Assembly (NCBI RefSeq): GCF_000702325.1
Contig: NZ_KL370892.1
Coordinates: 62,001-126,000 of the forward strand
DNA from: Thiomicrorhabdus sp. Milos-T2
GTDB taxonomy: Bacteria > Pseudomonadota > Gammaproteobacteria > Thiomicrospirales > Thiomicrospiraceae
Length of the DNA: 64,000 nucleotides
Direction of reading: 5' to 3'
Within the stretch, counting starts at the first letter, position 1. The number at the start of each line of letters is the position of its first letter. The notes under the pieces are model-generated. The model made no database searches, had not been told where the DNA came from, and was given only the letters and a program-made list of their open reading frames with translations. Below, in pieces: positions 26,416 through 34,766 of this stretch. A program made the position numbers and the translations under genes.

Positions 26416-27868
26416 CCTTATTTTATGCGGCGGTTCTGGAACACGCCTTTGGCCTTTGAGCCGCACAATGTTGCCAAAGCAATTTGTGCGTTTGTTTAAT
26501 AATCGTTCTCTGTTTCAAGATACGGTGTTAAGAAACCAACCGGTTTGTTCTAGTATGTTTGTGGTGTCTAATAACGAGCAGTTCTTTTTGGCAGTGGATC
26601 AGTTAGACCAAATATCAGGGAGTGAGATCCCCGGGTCAAGCTCGAGGATGACGTGTGATTTTAGTCGTTCACAATTTTTATTAGAACCCGTTGGCCGAAA
26701 TACCGCGCCGGCTATTGCCTTAGCTTGTATGGCATTGGATGCTGATGATTTAGTGTTAGTGACAACCTCTGACCATTTAGTTAAAGATCAAGCGGCTTAT
26801 GAAACCGCTGTGTTAGAAGCGAAAAAATTAGCTGAAGAAGATAATCTCGTCACCTTCGGGATTAAACCTACTTACCCTGAAGTGGGCTTTGGGTATATTG
26901 AAGCGAATGGTAATGATGTTTCTTCTTTTAAAGAAAAACCCGATGCGGATACGGCTCAATCGTATATTGATCAAGGAAACTATTACTGGAACTCCGGTAT
27001 GTTTTGTTTTAAAGCCGGGGTGTTTTTAGATGAACTTAAACAATACGCGCCAGAAATGTACCAGGCCTGCTTAAATGCCGTGCCAAAAAACCATCGTCAT
27101 TGCGAGGAGCAAAGCGACGAAGTAATCCATGCTTCTGAAATTCGTATTGATCTGGATGCCATGAACGCCATTCCAGAAGACAGTATTGATTATGCGGTAA
27201 TGGAACAATCACAAAAAGTAAAAGTGGTGCCTTGTGATATGGGTTGGTCTGACTTGGGGAGTTTTGATGCTTTGTATGATGAAGTAAAACAACCAGGCCT
27301 GGGTAATGCCGTTTTATCGCGCTTAGATGATTCACCTGAACCGATTTGCATTGATTCTAAAGACAACTTGATTGTGGCACGTGAACGCCAAATAGCTTTA
27401 GTGGATGTGGAAGATTTATTGGTAGTGGATACTTCTGATGCCATTTTAATTTCTAAAAAAGGTAGCTCACAAAAAGTTAAAGCCGTTGTTGCTCAAATCA
27501 AAAAACAGGCTCCAGAATTATCGGATATTCACCGCTTGGCATTCCGCCCTTGGGGTTCTTATGAAGTGTTAGTAAATACCGAAGGTTATAAAGTTAAACG
27601 CATTATTGTGAAGCCTGGCGGTCGTTTATCACTGCAAAAGCATTTTCACCGTAATGAACATTGGATTGTGGTGTCTGGAACAGCCACGGTAACCGTTGAT
27701 GATCACCGTTGCTTGGTTAGACCCAATGAATCAACCTATATCAAAATGGGACAAACCCACCGCTTAGAAAACGAAGGTAAAATTGATTTGGTCATGGTAG
27801 AAGTCCAAGTAGGTGAATACACCGGCGAAGACGATATTGTAAGAATTGAAGATGTTTATGGGAGATAG
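26408..27868 (+). CDS. manC: Mannose-1-phosphate guanylyltransferase / mannose-6-phosphate isomerase
   Basis: This 486-residue bifunctional type II enzyme makes GDP-mannose. The nucleotidyltransferase signature GGSGTRLWPLSR is at residues 6-17, EPVGRNTAPAIALA follows, and the C-terminal cupin PMI domain begins at RPWGSYEVLVN with KPGGRLSLQKHFHRNEHW. Two segments absent from homologues I know are translated from dispersed repeats: GSEIPGSSSRMT around residues 72-83 (26625-26654) and HRHCEEQSDEVIH around 229-241 (27096-27128). Both preserve frame and lie between, not within, catalytic motifs. It also contains one exact and one near-exact CCAGGCCTGG. Activity is plausible but untested. Confidence 0.94.
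   Translation: MINLILCGGSGTRLWPLSRTMLPKQFVRLFNNRSLFQDTVLRNQPVCSSMFVVSNNEQFFLAVDQLDQISGSEIPGSSSRMTCDFSRSQFLLEPVGRNTAPAIALACMALDADDLVLVTTSDHLVKDQAAYETAVLEAKKLAEEDNLVTFGIKPTYPEVGFGYIEANGNDVSSFKEKPDADTAQSYIDQGNYYWNSGMFCFKAGVFLDELKQYAPEMYQACLNAVPKNHRHCEEQSDEVIHASEIRIDLDAMNAIPEDSIDYAVMEQSQKVKVVPCDMGWSDLGSFDALYDEVKQPGLGNAVLSRLDDSPEPICIDSKDNLIVARERQIALVDVEDLLVVDTSDAILISKKGSSQKVKAVVAQIKKQAPELSDIHRLAFRPWGSYEVLVNTEGYKVKRIIVKPGGRLSLQKHFHRNEHWIVVSGTATVTVDDHRCLVRPNESTYIKMGQTHRLENEGKIDLVMVEVQVGEYTGEDDIVRIEDVYGR
26625..26654. repeat. In-frame repeat copy 1 inside manC
   Basis: A copy of the AGATCCCCGGG...GAGGATGAC repeat, the reverse orientation of the CCTCGGGCTTGA family common in the gaps, lies inside manC without breaking the frame. 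Confidence 0.85.
27096..27128. repeat. In-frame repeat copy 2 inside manC
   Basis: A copy of the GTCATTGCGAGG...GTAATCC repeat lies inside manC and is read as H-C-E-E-Q-S-D-E-V-I. It belongs to a different arm family from copy 1. Confidence 0.85.
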
Positions 27869-27889
27869 TCGTTGGTCTTTAGTCGTTGG

Positions 27890-28650
27890 TCTTTGGTAGA
27901 TCCATCGCCTCCACTCGGGATGACGGTGTTAGTTGCTTGGGATGACCATTCCACTATGGTCATTGCGGGGAACAAAGTGACGTGGCAATCTAATCTAACA
28001 TTATATGACAACCCAACGTCATTATCGGACTTGATCCGATAATCTCTGTTGTGGTTTTAGATCCCCGGGTCAAGCCCGAGGATGACGGTTTGGGATTGAT
28101 TATCATAGGTTGACGTTAATTATTGACCCCACGGTCATTGCGAGGAGCAAAGCGATGTGGCAATCTCTTTAGGCAAAACTCGCCCCCAACGCCACTACCT
28201 GAGAACACACGTCATTACCCGACTTGATCGGGTAATCTATTCCAGTTTACAAAGCCATTAAACTTACCACACCCCGCAAGGGGGTATAAAGGCCTGGTAA
28301 AACCAGAATAATGGGAAATCGTCATTGCGAGCCTTTAGGTGTGGCAATCTTTAAAAGGTTTTACGGTATTCAAGGTGGATTGCTTCACCACTGCGTGACT
28401 CGCAATGACAGGGTTTTATTTTGCCGCAAATAAGATCCCCGGGTCAAGCCCGAGGATGACGGTTTGGGATTGGTTATCACGAGGATGACGGTAGTTATTA
28501 CCCCCACTTTCATTGTGAGGAGCAAAGCGACGTGGCAATCTAATTCGGCAAAACTCTCCCCCAAAACCACTACCTGAGAACACACGTCATTACCCGACTT
28601 GATCGGATAATCTCTAGGGAACCACGAAGGTTTTAGGGGATTCTTCACTC
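27890..28650. repeat. Long mosaic of dispersed hairpin repeats
   Basis: No gene is supported in the 880-bp gap. It holds GTCATTGCG...GGCAATCT copies near 27960, 28135, 28320 and 28510, ATCCCCGGGTCAAGCCCGAG copies near 28063 and 28436, and GTCATTACCCGA...GGGTAATCT copies near 28212 and 28585. The part 28202-28423 is repeated almost intact at 30082-30302, on the other side of the AAA gene. The open frame at 28385-28648 is repeat-derived. Confidence 0.85.
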
Positions 28651-28675
28651 CATTTCTTATATAACTTCTTTCTAA

Positions 28676-28730
28676 TAAGTAAAGTAGACTTTACTTAATT
28701 ACTCTAGTTTAGTAAAGTAAGTTTTACTAA
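28676..28730 (+). promoter_or_regulatory. Two tandem palindromic operators upstream of the second AAA/DUF4143 gene
   Basis: Two 22-bp palindromes lie 33 bp apart, at 28676-28697 (arms AAGTAAAGT/ACTTTACTT) and 28709-28730 (arms TTAGTAAA/TTTACTAA), ending 21 bp before the ATG. Both share AGTAAA...TTTACT. The 33-bp spacing equals that of the different repeats before the first AAA/DUF4143 gene. Confidence 0.65.
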
Positions 28731-28751
28731 TTAAACCAACAGGTCTATTAC

Positions 28752-29963
28752 ATGCAAGCAATACTAGAAAGTTCAAGGCGTCTTTACTTAGGTTTATTAC
28801 AAAAAAAATTGCCTTCTTATGAAAGGAGTCTGTTAGATAAGTTGATGGTTGCACAATCTGACATCATAGGCATCTACGGTTCTAGAGGCGTTGGCAAAAC
28901 AACGTTAATGCTGCAATGGCTGAGTAAGCAATCTTTTACCCCATCAGAAACACTCTATATTTCTTGTGACCACGCTATTTTTAAAGGCGTTAACTTATTT
29001 GACTTGGTGGAGTTCTTTAGTCAACACGGTGGAAAACTGATTGTTATTGATGAAATTCACGAAGCACAAGACTTTGAACAATCCCTTAAATCAATCTATG
29101 ATTTTTTAGATATTAAAATTCTTTTTTCTGGTTCATCTGCCATTTCATTAAGTAATCCAGATTTAAGTCGTCGATTTGCTATGCATAGACTATCACAGCT
29201 CTCTTTTAGGGAGTTTATAGAGATATCAACCCATAAACGTCTAAATCATTATAGTCTTGAACAAGCTCTTGAGAACTCCGTAGACATCTGCTTTGAAGTG
29301 ACTAAAGAACTCGAGGAGCAAAAAATACTACCTCTGTTTAATCAATATTTAGAACATGGTGGCTATCCATTTTATTTTGAATCTCCTGAAAGCTTTGCTC
29401 AAAAATTAAACGACACTCTTAATTTAGTGGTTCAGATTGAGCTAAGCCGACTCTTTTCAATCCAACCGGATAAAGTCGATTTACTTAAAAAGCTGTTAGT
29501 CGTAATTTGTCGTTCAAAACCTCTTGAGCTCTCAATTGAAAAACTGACAACCAATGTTGAACTTTCTAAACCTACCCTTTATAAGTTTTTAGATTATCTC
29601 CAAAAGGGAGAGTTATTAAGACTTGTACCACATGAGCTAAAAAAATATAAAAGTATCCGTAAAGCTGACAAGCTTTATTTATTTCATCCAAACTTATTGA
29701 ATGTTTTGTGCTCACAGGCAGACGTTGGAACCATTAGAGAGACCTTTTTTGCCTCACAACTCGCAGCAGCTAATCACACAGTAGAGTTTGCACAACAAGC
29801 AGACTTCATTATTGATGAACAACAAGTGTTTGAAGTAGGCGGCAAATCCAAAGATTTTAGCCAATTGAAAAACATTGAAAAACCCACTTTTTTGGCCTTA
29901 GATAACATAGAAGTCGGTTCAGATAAAAAAATCCCTTTATGGTTATTTGGATTTTTATACTAA
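28752..29963 (+). CDS. AAA family ATPase with DUF4143 domain (second copy)
   Basis: This 403-residue protein has Walker A YGSRGVGKTTLML (near residue 40), Walker B KLIVIDEIHEAQDFEQSLK, a sensor-like ILFSGSSAISLSNPDLSRRF and a winged-helix/DUF4143 C-terminal half ending in a degenerate nuclease-like QADFIIDEQQVFEVGGKSKD. It is diverged from the gene at 20-1333. Its own tandem operators and flanking direct repeats of about 220 bp make it look like a self-contained unit. Function is unknown. Confidence 0.85.
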   Translation: MQAILESSRRLYLGLLQKKLPSYERSLLDKLMVAQSDIIGIYGSRGVGKTTLMLQWLSKQSFTPSETLYISCDHAIFKGVNLFDLVEFFSQHGGKLIVIDEIHEAQDFEQSLKSIYDFLDIKILFSGSSAISLSNPDLSRRFAMHRLSQLSFREFIEISTHKRLNHYSLEQALENSVDICFEVTKELEEQKILPLFNQYLEHGGYPFYFESPESFAQKLNDTLNLVVQIELSRLFSIQPDKVDLLKKLLVVICRSKPLELSIEKLTTNVELSKPTLYKFLDYLQKGELLRLVPHELKKYKSIRKADKLYLFHPNLLNVLCSQADVGTIRETFFASQLAAANHTVEFAQQADFIIDEQQVFEVGGKSKDFSQLKNIEKPTFLALDNIEVGSDKKIPLWLFGFLY

Positions 29964-30029
29964 CCCCATATTTCTTCAAGCGTTTTTGTATCGATGCCAG
30001 AAAGAAACAGGCCTATTTATTGGTAGCTT

Positions 30030-30303
30030 AAAGATCCCCGGGTCAAGCCCGAGGATGACGGTGGATAACTTATCATCACCCAGAACACACGTCATTACCC
30101 AACTTGATTGGGTAATCTATTCCAGTTTACAAAGTGATTAAACTTACCACACCCCGCAAGGGGGTATAAAGGCCTGGTAAAACGAGAATAAGGAAAATCG
30201 TTATTGCGAGCCGCTAGGCGTGGCAATCTCTAAAAGGTTTTACGGTATTCAGGGTGGATTGCTTCGCCACTGCGTGACTCGCAATGACAGGGTTTAGTTT
30301 TGT
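30030..30303. repeat. Repeat cluster with right copy of a ~220-bp direct repeat
   Basis: After an ATCCCCGGGTCAAGCCCGAG copy near 30033, the stretch 30082-30302 repeats 28202-28423 with few changes, including the ACACCCCGCAAGGGGGTATA word, GGCCTGGTAAAAC and the TGCGTGACTCGCAATGACAG end. The gap 29964-30378 has no gene. Confidence 0.85.
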
Positions 30304-30340
30304 TTGGGTCGATTAGCTTCCTTATTCGAATCATTATTTG

Positions 30341-30355
30341 ATATGATTATCATAT
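30341..30355 (+). promoter_or_regulatory. 15-bp palindrome upstream of the Fic gene
   Basis: ATATGAT and ATCATAT flank a central T, 24 bp before the ATG at 30379. Repeated TCGAATCA words lie on both sides (about 30326 and 30361). An operator for this gene is plausible. Confidence 0.4.
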
Positions 30356-30378
30356 ATTAATCGAATCAAGGAACTTAG

Positions 30379-31482
30379 ATGACGCAGCAATGGATTTGGG
30401 AGAGTGAAAACTGGCCAAACTTTTTTATTAATCATGAACTCATCATGCCGCATCTTCTTAACACGGTGAGAACAGTCGCTCCGCTTGTGGCCTTATCAAA
30501 AGAATTATCACCCGAAAAACTGGCTGAGTTTGAAAGCAAAGTCCTGCTTGATGAAACCTTGTCTACCTCGAGTATAGAAAGAGAATACCTGGACCGTGAC
30601 TCTGTTCGTTCTAGTATCGCTCGCCACCTTGGCTTGCCTATTGTAAATATGCATGACAAACGTTATGAGTCTTTTACTGAAGCTTACTTTGAATCTATCC
30701 GTACGGCCAACCAACCATTAACCGCTGATCAGTTAAAAAAATGGCATGGAATGTTGTTTATGGATAAGCCTGTATTAAAGACGATTACGATTGGAGCTTA
30801 CCGAACACAAGAGATGTCTGTTGTATCAGGCCATTTTGGAAGAAATGAAACGGTTCACTTTAAGGCGCCTTGTAATAGCCAAGCATGCGTACAAACTTAC
30901 ATGCATACGTTTCTTGAATGGCTCAATAATAAACAAGGTTTTTCCGATTATCTTAGGGCTGCGATTGCCAAATTTTGGTTTGTAACCATTCACCCATTTG
31001 ATGATGGTAATGGACGTTTGTCTCGTATTATCGCAGAACGTTGTTTGGCTGAGGCAGATTACACCGATGTTCGTTTGTACTCTCTCTCTTCAGAAATAGA
31101 AAATAGAAAATCAGAATACTACGATATCTTAGAAAAGAGCCAAAAAGGCCTTGGTGACCTTACGGATTGGACTATTTGGTTTTTGCACTGCGTGCAAGCT
31201 GCTGCAAAAACGAGCCTAAAGCGACTAGAAAAAATTCGCGCAGCCACACAGTTTTGGGATAAATACCGCCAGCAAACCTTTAATAATAGACAGCGCAAAC
31301 TTTTAGTTCGTCTTTTGGAAACCAGTGATTTTGATGACGGCATAGCAAAACGAAAGTACAAGAACTTGGTTTCAACATCTGATGCAACAGCCGCTCGTGA
31401 TTTAAGCGAATTGGTTTCCGTTGGTGTATTACTTACACAGGGAAAAGGTCGATCTGTTAAGTATTTTATAGATTTAAGCTAG
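30379..31482 (+). CDS. Fic family protein with DUF4172 N-domain
   Basis: This 367-residue protein begins QQWIWESENWPNF (DUF4172), has an inhibitory-helix-like segment TLSTSSIEREYL (S-x-x-x-E) typical of class II Fic proteins, and the active-site motif HPFDDGNGRLSR starting at His205. The C-terminal part ends in a winged-helix-like DNA-binding region (LVSTSDATAARDLSELV). It is expected to be a self-inhibited AMP-transferase. It is a separate unit with its own upstream palindrome. Confidence 0.9.
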   Translation: MTQQWIWESENWPNFFINHELIMPHLLNTVRTVAPLVALSKELSPEKLAEFESKVLLDETLSTSSIEREYLDRDSVRSSIARHLGLPIVNMHDKRYESFTEAYFESIRTANQPLTADQLKKWHGMLFMDKPVLKTITIGAYRTQEMSVVSGHFGRNETVHFKAPCNSQACVQTYMHTFLEWLNNKQGFSDYLRAAIAKFWFVTIHPFDDGNGRLSRIIAERCLAEADYTDVRLYSLSSEIENRKSEYYDILEKSQKGLGDLTDWTIWFLHCVQAAAKTSLKRLEKIRAATQFWDKYRQQTFNNRQRKLLVRLLETSDFDDGIAKRKYKNLVSTSDATAARDLSELVSVGVLLTQGKGRSVKYFIDLS

Positions 31483-31484
31483 TG

Positions 31485-31870
31485 TTCAGAATGACAATTA
31501 TTGGATTTAGAGACGCATATCGTCATTACCCGACTTGATCTGGTAATCTCTTAATCTTTCGTCATTATCGAACTTGATCCGATAATCTCGTTTTGACCTA
31601 GATAAAATCCCCGGGTCAAGCCCGAGGATGACGGTAGTTGTTGCCCCACTGTCATTGCGAGGAGCAAAGCGACGTGGCAATCTCTTTAGGCAAAGCTCTC
31701 CCCCAACTACATTCCCCTCTCCCAGAACGTCATTACCCGACTTGATTGGGTAATCTCTTAATGTTTCGTCATTATCGGACTTGATCTGATAATCTTATTA
31801 CTTAGCTTGCCACTTTAAACAACGACTATACTTACCAGGCCTTTATACCCCCTTGCGGGGTGTGGCAAAT
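31485..31870. repeat. Mosaic of dispersed hairpin repeats
   Basis: The gap 31483-31961 contains GTCATTACCCGA-type copies near 31512 and 31731, GTCATTATCG-type copies near 31559 and 31767, a CCCCGGGTCAAGCCCGAGG copy near 31608 and a GTCATTGCGAGG...GGCAATCT copy near 31650. At 31832-31866 lies an inverted copy of the CACACCCCGCAAGGGGGTAT word found at 28.27 and 30.15 kb, joined to CCAGGCCT. Confidence 0.8.
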
Positions 31871-31961
31871 TTAGTTTCAAAATGCCTTTGTTTTCATAAC
31901 TCTTGAACATGCGAACGTAAAAGCGTACGATACAGTTAATCTGAGTTAGGAGATATAATTT

Positions 31962-32204
31962 ATGACAACACTAAATTCTACTGAAGCACGCTCAAACCTT
32001 TACGGTTTAATTGCCCAGGTGAATGAATCGCATGAGCCTGTGACCATTACTGGTAAGAAAGGCAACGCTATTTTGATTTCAGAAGATGACTGGAGTGCCA
32101 TTAACGAAACACTTACACTCTTGAATATCAAAGGGTTACGTGAATCTATTGTTGAAGGCATACAAACGCCTCTTGATGAATGTAGTAAAGATTTAGAATG
32201 GTAA
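31962..32204 (+). CDS. yefM: YefM-type antitoxin
   Basis: This 80-residue Phd/YefM protein has the N-terminal DNA-binding pattern TTLNSTEARSNLYGLIAQVN, then PVTITGKKGNAILISEDDW. It binds and neutralises the YoeB toxin encoded immediately downstream (7-bp overlap) and normally represses the operon. Confidence 0.92.
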   Translation: MTTLNSTEARSNLYGLIAQVNESHEPVTITGKKGNAILISEDDWSAINETLTLLNIKGLRESIVEGIQTPLDECSKDLEW

Positions 32205-32476
32205 TAGCATCAACAAAGTGGACATTGCTTTATACCAAACAGGCGCAAAAAGACGCTAAAAAATTATCTGCCAGTGATTTAAAATCAAAAACACAATCAT
32301 TACTGAGCATTATTGAAAAAGCCCCTTATAAAAACCCACCACGTTTTGAAAAGCTTGTTGGTGATTTAACAGGGGCTTATTCTAGACGAATTAATATTCA
32401 ACACCGCATCGTATACCAAGTTTTTGAAGAGCAAAAAATAATCAAAGTTTTACGCCTTTGGACTCATTATGAATAA
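32198..32476 (+). CDS. yoeB: YoeB-type mRNA interferase toxin
   Basis: This 92-residue protein matches Txe/YoeB: WTLLYTKQAQKDAKKLSAS, PRFEKLVGDLTGAYSRRINI, QHRIVYQVFEEQ and the C-terminal LRLWTHYE with the catalytic His-Tyr. YoeB cleaves mRNA on the ribosome. It forms a complete type II pair with the upstream yefM. Confidence 0.92.
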   Translation: MVIASTKWTLLYTKQAQKDAKKLSASDLKSKTQSLLSIIEKAPYKNPPRFEKLVGDLTGAYSRRINIQHRIVYQVFEEQKIIKVLRLWTHYE

Positions 32477-32485
32477 ATCGTTTAT

Positions 32486-32567
32486 AGATCCCAGGGTCAA
32501 GCCCGAGGATGACGAAAAGAGATTGTCATTACCTAACTCGATTAGTGAACGAAACAGCCAGGCCTGG
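32486..32567. repeat. Repeat copy and iterated palindrome
   Basis: One ATCCCAGGGTCAAGCCCGAG copy near 32487 and an exact CCAGGCCTGG at 32558-32567 lie between yoeB and the second galE. Confidence 0.75.
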
Positions 32568-32671
32568 TTGTTTTCATTTGCTTAACGTTATAAGCTACCC
32601 CCTAAATGTAAAAATACTTATTTAGCTACTCGAATAGCTAAACAATCCCATCGTAACTCCAAGGAATGTAC

Positions 32672-33670
32672 ATGAAAGTTTTAGTGGTAGGTGGTGCGGG
32701 TTATATTGGCTCTCACATGGTTAAAATGCTGGCTAATTCTGGCCATGAAGTGATTGTATTAGACAATCTATCTACAGGGTTTAGAGATTCTGTTAAATAT
32801 GGCAAGCTTGTCATTGGTGATTTGGCCGATATTCACTTATTAGAAAACCTTTTTATTGAACATCAATTTGATGGCGTAATGCACTTTGCCGCTAATAGTT
32901 TGGTGGGTGAGTCTATGACTCTGCCAGCGAAATATTATCGTAATAATGTTGCTAATACATTAAACCTGCTTGATGTAATGGTTCGCCATGATGTGAAACA
33001 TTTTATTTTCTCTTCGACTGCTGCTACTTTTGGTGAACCTGAGTATTCACCCATTGATGAAAAACATCCTCAAAACCCCATTAACCCTTATGGTTCAAGT
33101 AAATTGATGGTGGAACGTGTTTTAAAAGACTATGCAGATGCTTATGGTTTAAATTCGGTTTGTTTACGTTATTTTAATGCATGTGGAGCTGACCCAGAAG
33201 GTGAAATAGGTGAACTCCACGACCCTGAAACGCATTTGATTCCACTCATTTTACAAGCGGCTTCTGGACGCAGAAAATCCATTACTGTTTTTGGACGCGA
33301 TTATGCGACTGAAGATGGAACCTGTATTCGAGATTACATTCACATTAATGACTTATGTTCAGCTCATGCCTTAGCATTAGACTTAATTTTATCTGGAAAG
33401 CAATCCGGCGCTTTAGCTTATAACTTGGGTAATGGAACAGGTTTTTCTGTGCAGCAAGTGATTGATGCCGTCATTAAGGTGGTGGCTGAAGATGGTTATT
33501 CTTTAAAGGTAGAAGATGGTGAGCGCCGACCTGGCGACCCAGCTGTATTAGTCGCCGATGCCACCCAAGCCAAAGCCGTTTTAAACTGGCAACCCAAGTT
33601 TGCCGATTTAGAAACCATTATTCGCCACGCCTGGTCTTGGGAGAAAAAGGTATTTAACAGAAAAACGTAA
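32672..33670 (+). CDS. galE: UDP-glucose 4-epimerase (copy 2)
   Basis: The protein (332 residues) is a GalE of the shorter type: VGGAGYIGSHMVKML, SSTAATFGEPEYSPIDE and Y-G-S-S-K in NPYGSSKLM, with the RRPGDPAVLVADATQAK end typical of exo-oligosaccharide-linked epimerases (ExoB-like). ATG at 32672 is chosen because AAGGA lies right before the other ATG at 32666. It is a paralogue of the gene at 7.9 kb, so substrate roles may be divided (UDP-Glc/Gal versus another pair). Confidence 0.93.
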   Translation: MKVLVVGGAGYIGSHMVKMLANSGHEVIVLDNLSTGFRDSVKYGKLVIGDLADIHLLENLFIEHQFDGVMHFAANSLVGESMTLPAKYYRNNVANTLNLLDVMVRHDVKHFIFSSTAATFGEPEYSPIDEKHPQNPINPYGSSKLMVERVLKDYADAYGLNSVCLRYFNACGADPEGEIGELHDPETHLIPLILQAASGRRKSITVFGRDYATEDGTCIRDYIHINDLCSAHALALDLILSGKQSGALAYNLGNGTGFSVQQVIDAVIKVVAEDGYSLKVEDGERRPGDPAVLVADATQAKAVLNWQPKFADLETIIRHAWSWEKKVFNRKT

Positions 33671-33674
33671 TATA

Positions 33675-33865
33675 TCTTAATCTTTCGTCATTATTGGACT
33701 TGATCCGATAATCTCGTTTTAACCTAGACAAGATCCCCGGGTCAAGCCCGAGGATGACGGTAGGTGATTGTCATTACCCGTCTCAATTAGGTAATCCATT
33801 CCAGTTTTCGTCATTACCCGACGCCCCAACGTCATTACCCAACTTGATTGGGTAATCTCCTTTAA
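33675..33865. repeat. Dispersed hairpin repeats
   Basis: GTCATTATTGGAC...GATAATCT near 33687, ATCCCCGGGTCAAGCCCGAG near 33732 and GTCATTACCC-type copies near 33770, 33811 and 33830 fill the gap between galE and the GIY-YIG gene. Confidence 0.8.
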
Positions 33866-33884
33866 AACTCAAAGGAAACGTCAT

Positions 33885-34175
33885 ATGAAAACCCCTGCTG
33901 TTTATATTTTGTCTAACTCATCCAACTCTACTCTTTATATTGGCGTCACATCTAATTTAGTTCAACGTATTTACCAGCATAAAAACCATTTAACCGATGG
34001 TTTTACTAAAAAATATAAAGTGCATAAGCTTGTTTATTTTGAACAATTTGAAGATATGGAAAATGCGATTAAACGCGAAAAGGCTTTAAAAAAGTGGAAT
34101 CGTGATTGGAAGAACAAATTAGTTGAACAAGAAAACCCAAAATGGGAGGACTTATGGGAAACCATCACTTCTTGA
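33885..34175 (+). CDS. GIY-YIG nuclease family protein (second copy)
   Basis: This 96-residue protein has VYILSNSSNSTLYIGVTSNL and VQRIYQHKNHLTDGFTKKY, the GIY-YIG core with the catalytic Arg, then VYFEQFEDMENAIKREKALK. It is paralogous to the gene at 24829 (shared DGFTKKY, AREK/KREK and LVEQENPKW/LVESQNPSW ends). A ribosome site AAAGGAAA precedes the ATG. Like its paralogue it is bordered on both sides by the dispersed hairpin repeats. Confidence 0.88.
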   Translation: MKTPAVYILSNSSNSTLYIGVTSNLVQRIYQHKNHLTDGFTKKYKVHKLVYFEQFEDMENAIKREKALKKWNRDWKNKLVEQENPKWEDLWETITS

Positions 34176-34202
34176 TTAAATTTTAGATTTGAGATAAATA
34201 AT

Positions 34203-34535
34203 TAAAGATCCACGGGTCAAGCCCGAGGATGACAGTCGTTGGTTTCAAGGAATTACCGCCAATTTATTCACACTGAAGAATAATGATGAGCTGTTTTTAT
34301 TCGAATATGAGCATCCTGATTCATCATTAGCTGACACCATAACGTCATTACCCGACTTGATCGGGTAATCTCTAAATATTTCGTCGTTATCAAACGTATT
34401 CCAATAATCTCGTTTTTACCTAGACAAGATCCCCGGGTCAAGCCCGAGGATGACGTTAGGAGATTGTCATTACTCAACTTGATCCGGTAATAAAGCTTCG
34501 TTTGCGTCATTACCCGACTTGATCGGGTAATCCAT
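34203..34535. repeat. Dispersed hairpin repeats
   Basis: ATCCACGGGTCAAGCCCGAG near 34206, GTCATTACCCGA...GGGTAATCT near 34344 and 34507, a GTCGTTATC variant near 34383, an ATCCCCGGGTCAAGCCCGAG copy near 34429 and a GTCATTACTCAAC variant near 34468 occupy the gap before wcaJ. The minus-strand open frame here is repeat-derived. The rest (34536-34766) is AT-rich promoter DNA. Confidence 0.8.
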
Positions 34536-34678
34536 TTTTATTATTGTCATGATCGAACATGATTTTATAACCTTTACCCCCCCCTATTTTCTAACTAAAA
34601 AAGTAGATTATTTAAATTCTTTTTTTACTTATCACATACTTTTTTTTCATGATAAAATCAGTAGCTAGGCGCTAATTA

Positions 34679-34696
34679 TTACGTATCATTATTTAC
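34679..34696 (+). promoter_or_regulatory. Third copy of the 18-bp motif, upstream of wcaJ
   Basis: TTACGTATCATTATTTAC matches the motif upstream of ugd and glmS at every fixed position, 71 bp before the wcaJ ATG. Its end could again form a -35 (TTTACG), but the hexamer 17 bp further (TTTACA) is a poor -10, so the promoter here is less clear. Confidence 0.5.
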
Positions 34697-34766
34697 GTAA
34701 TTCAATTTTAGCTTTTTACACGATGTATAGTTAAATTCACAACAAAACTTAAATAGGTTTACCTAA

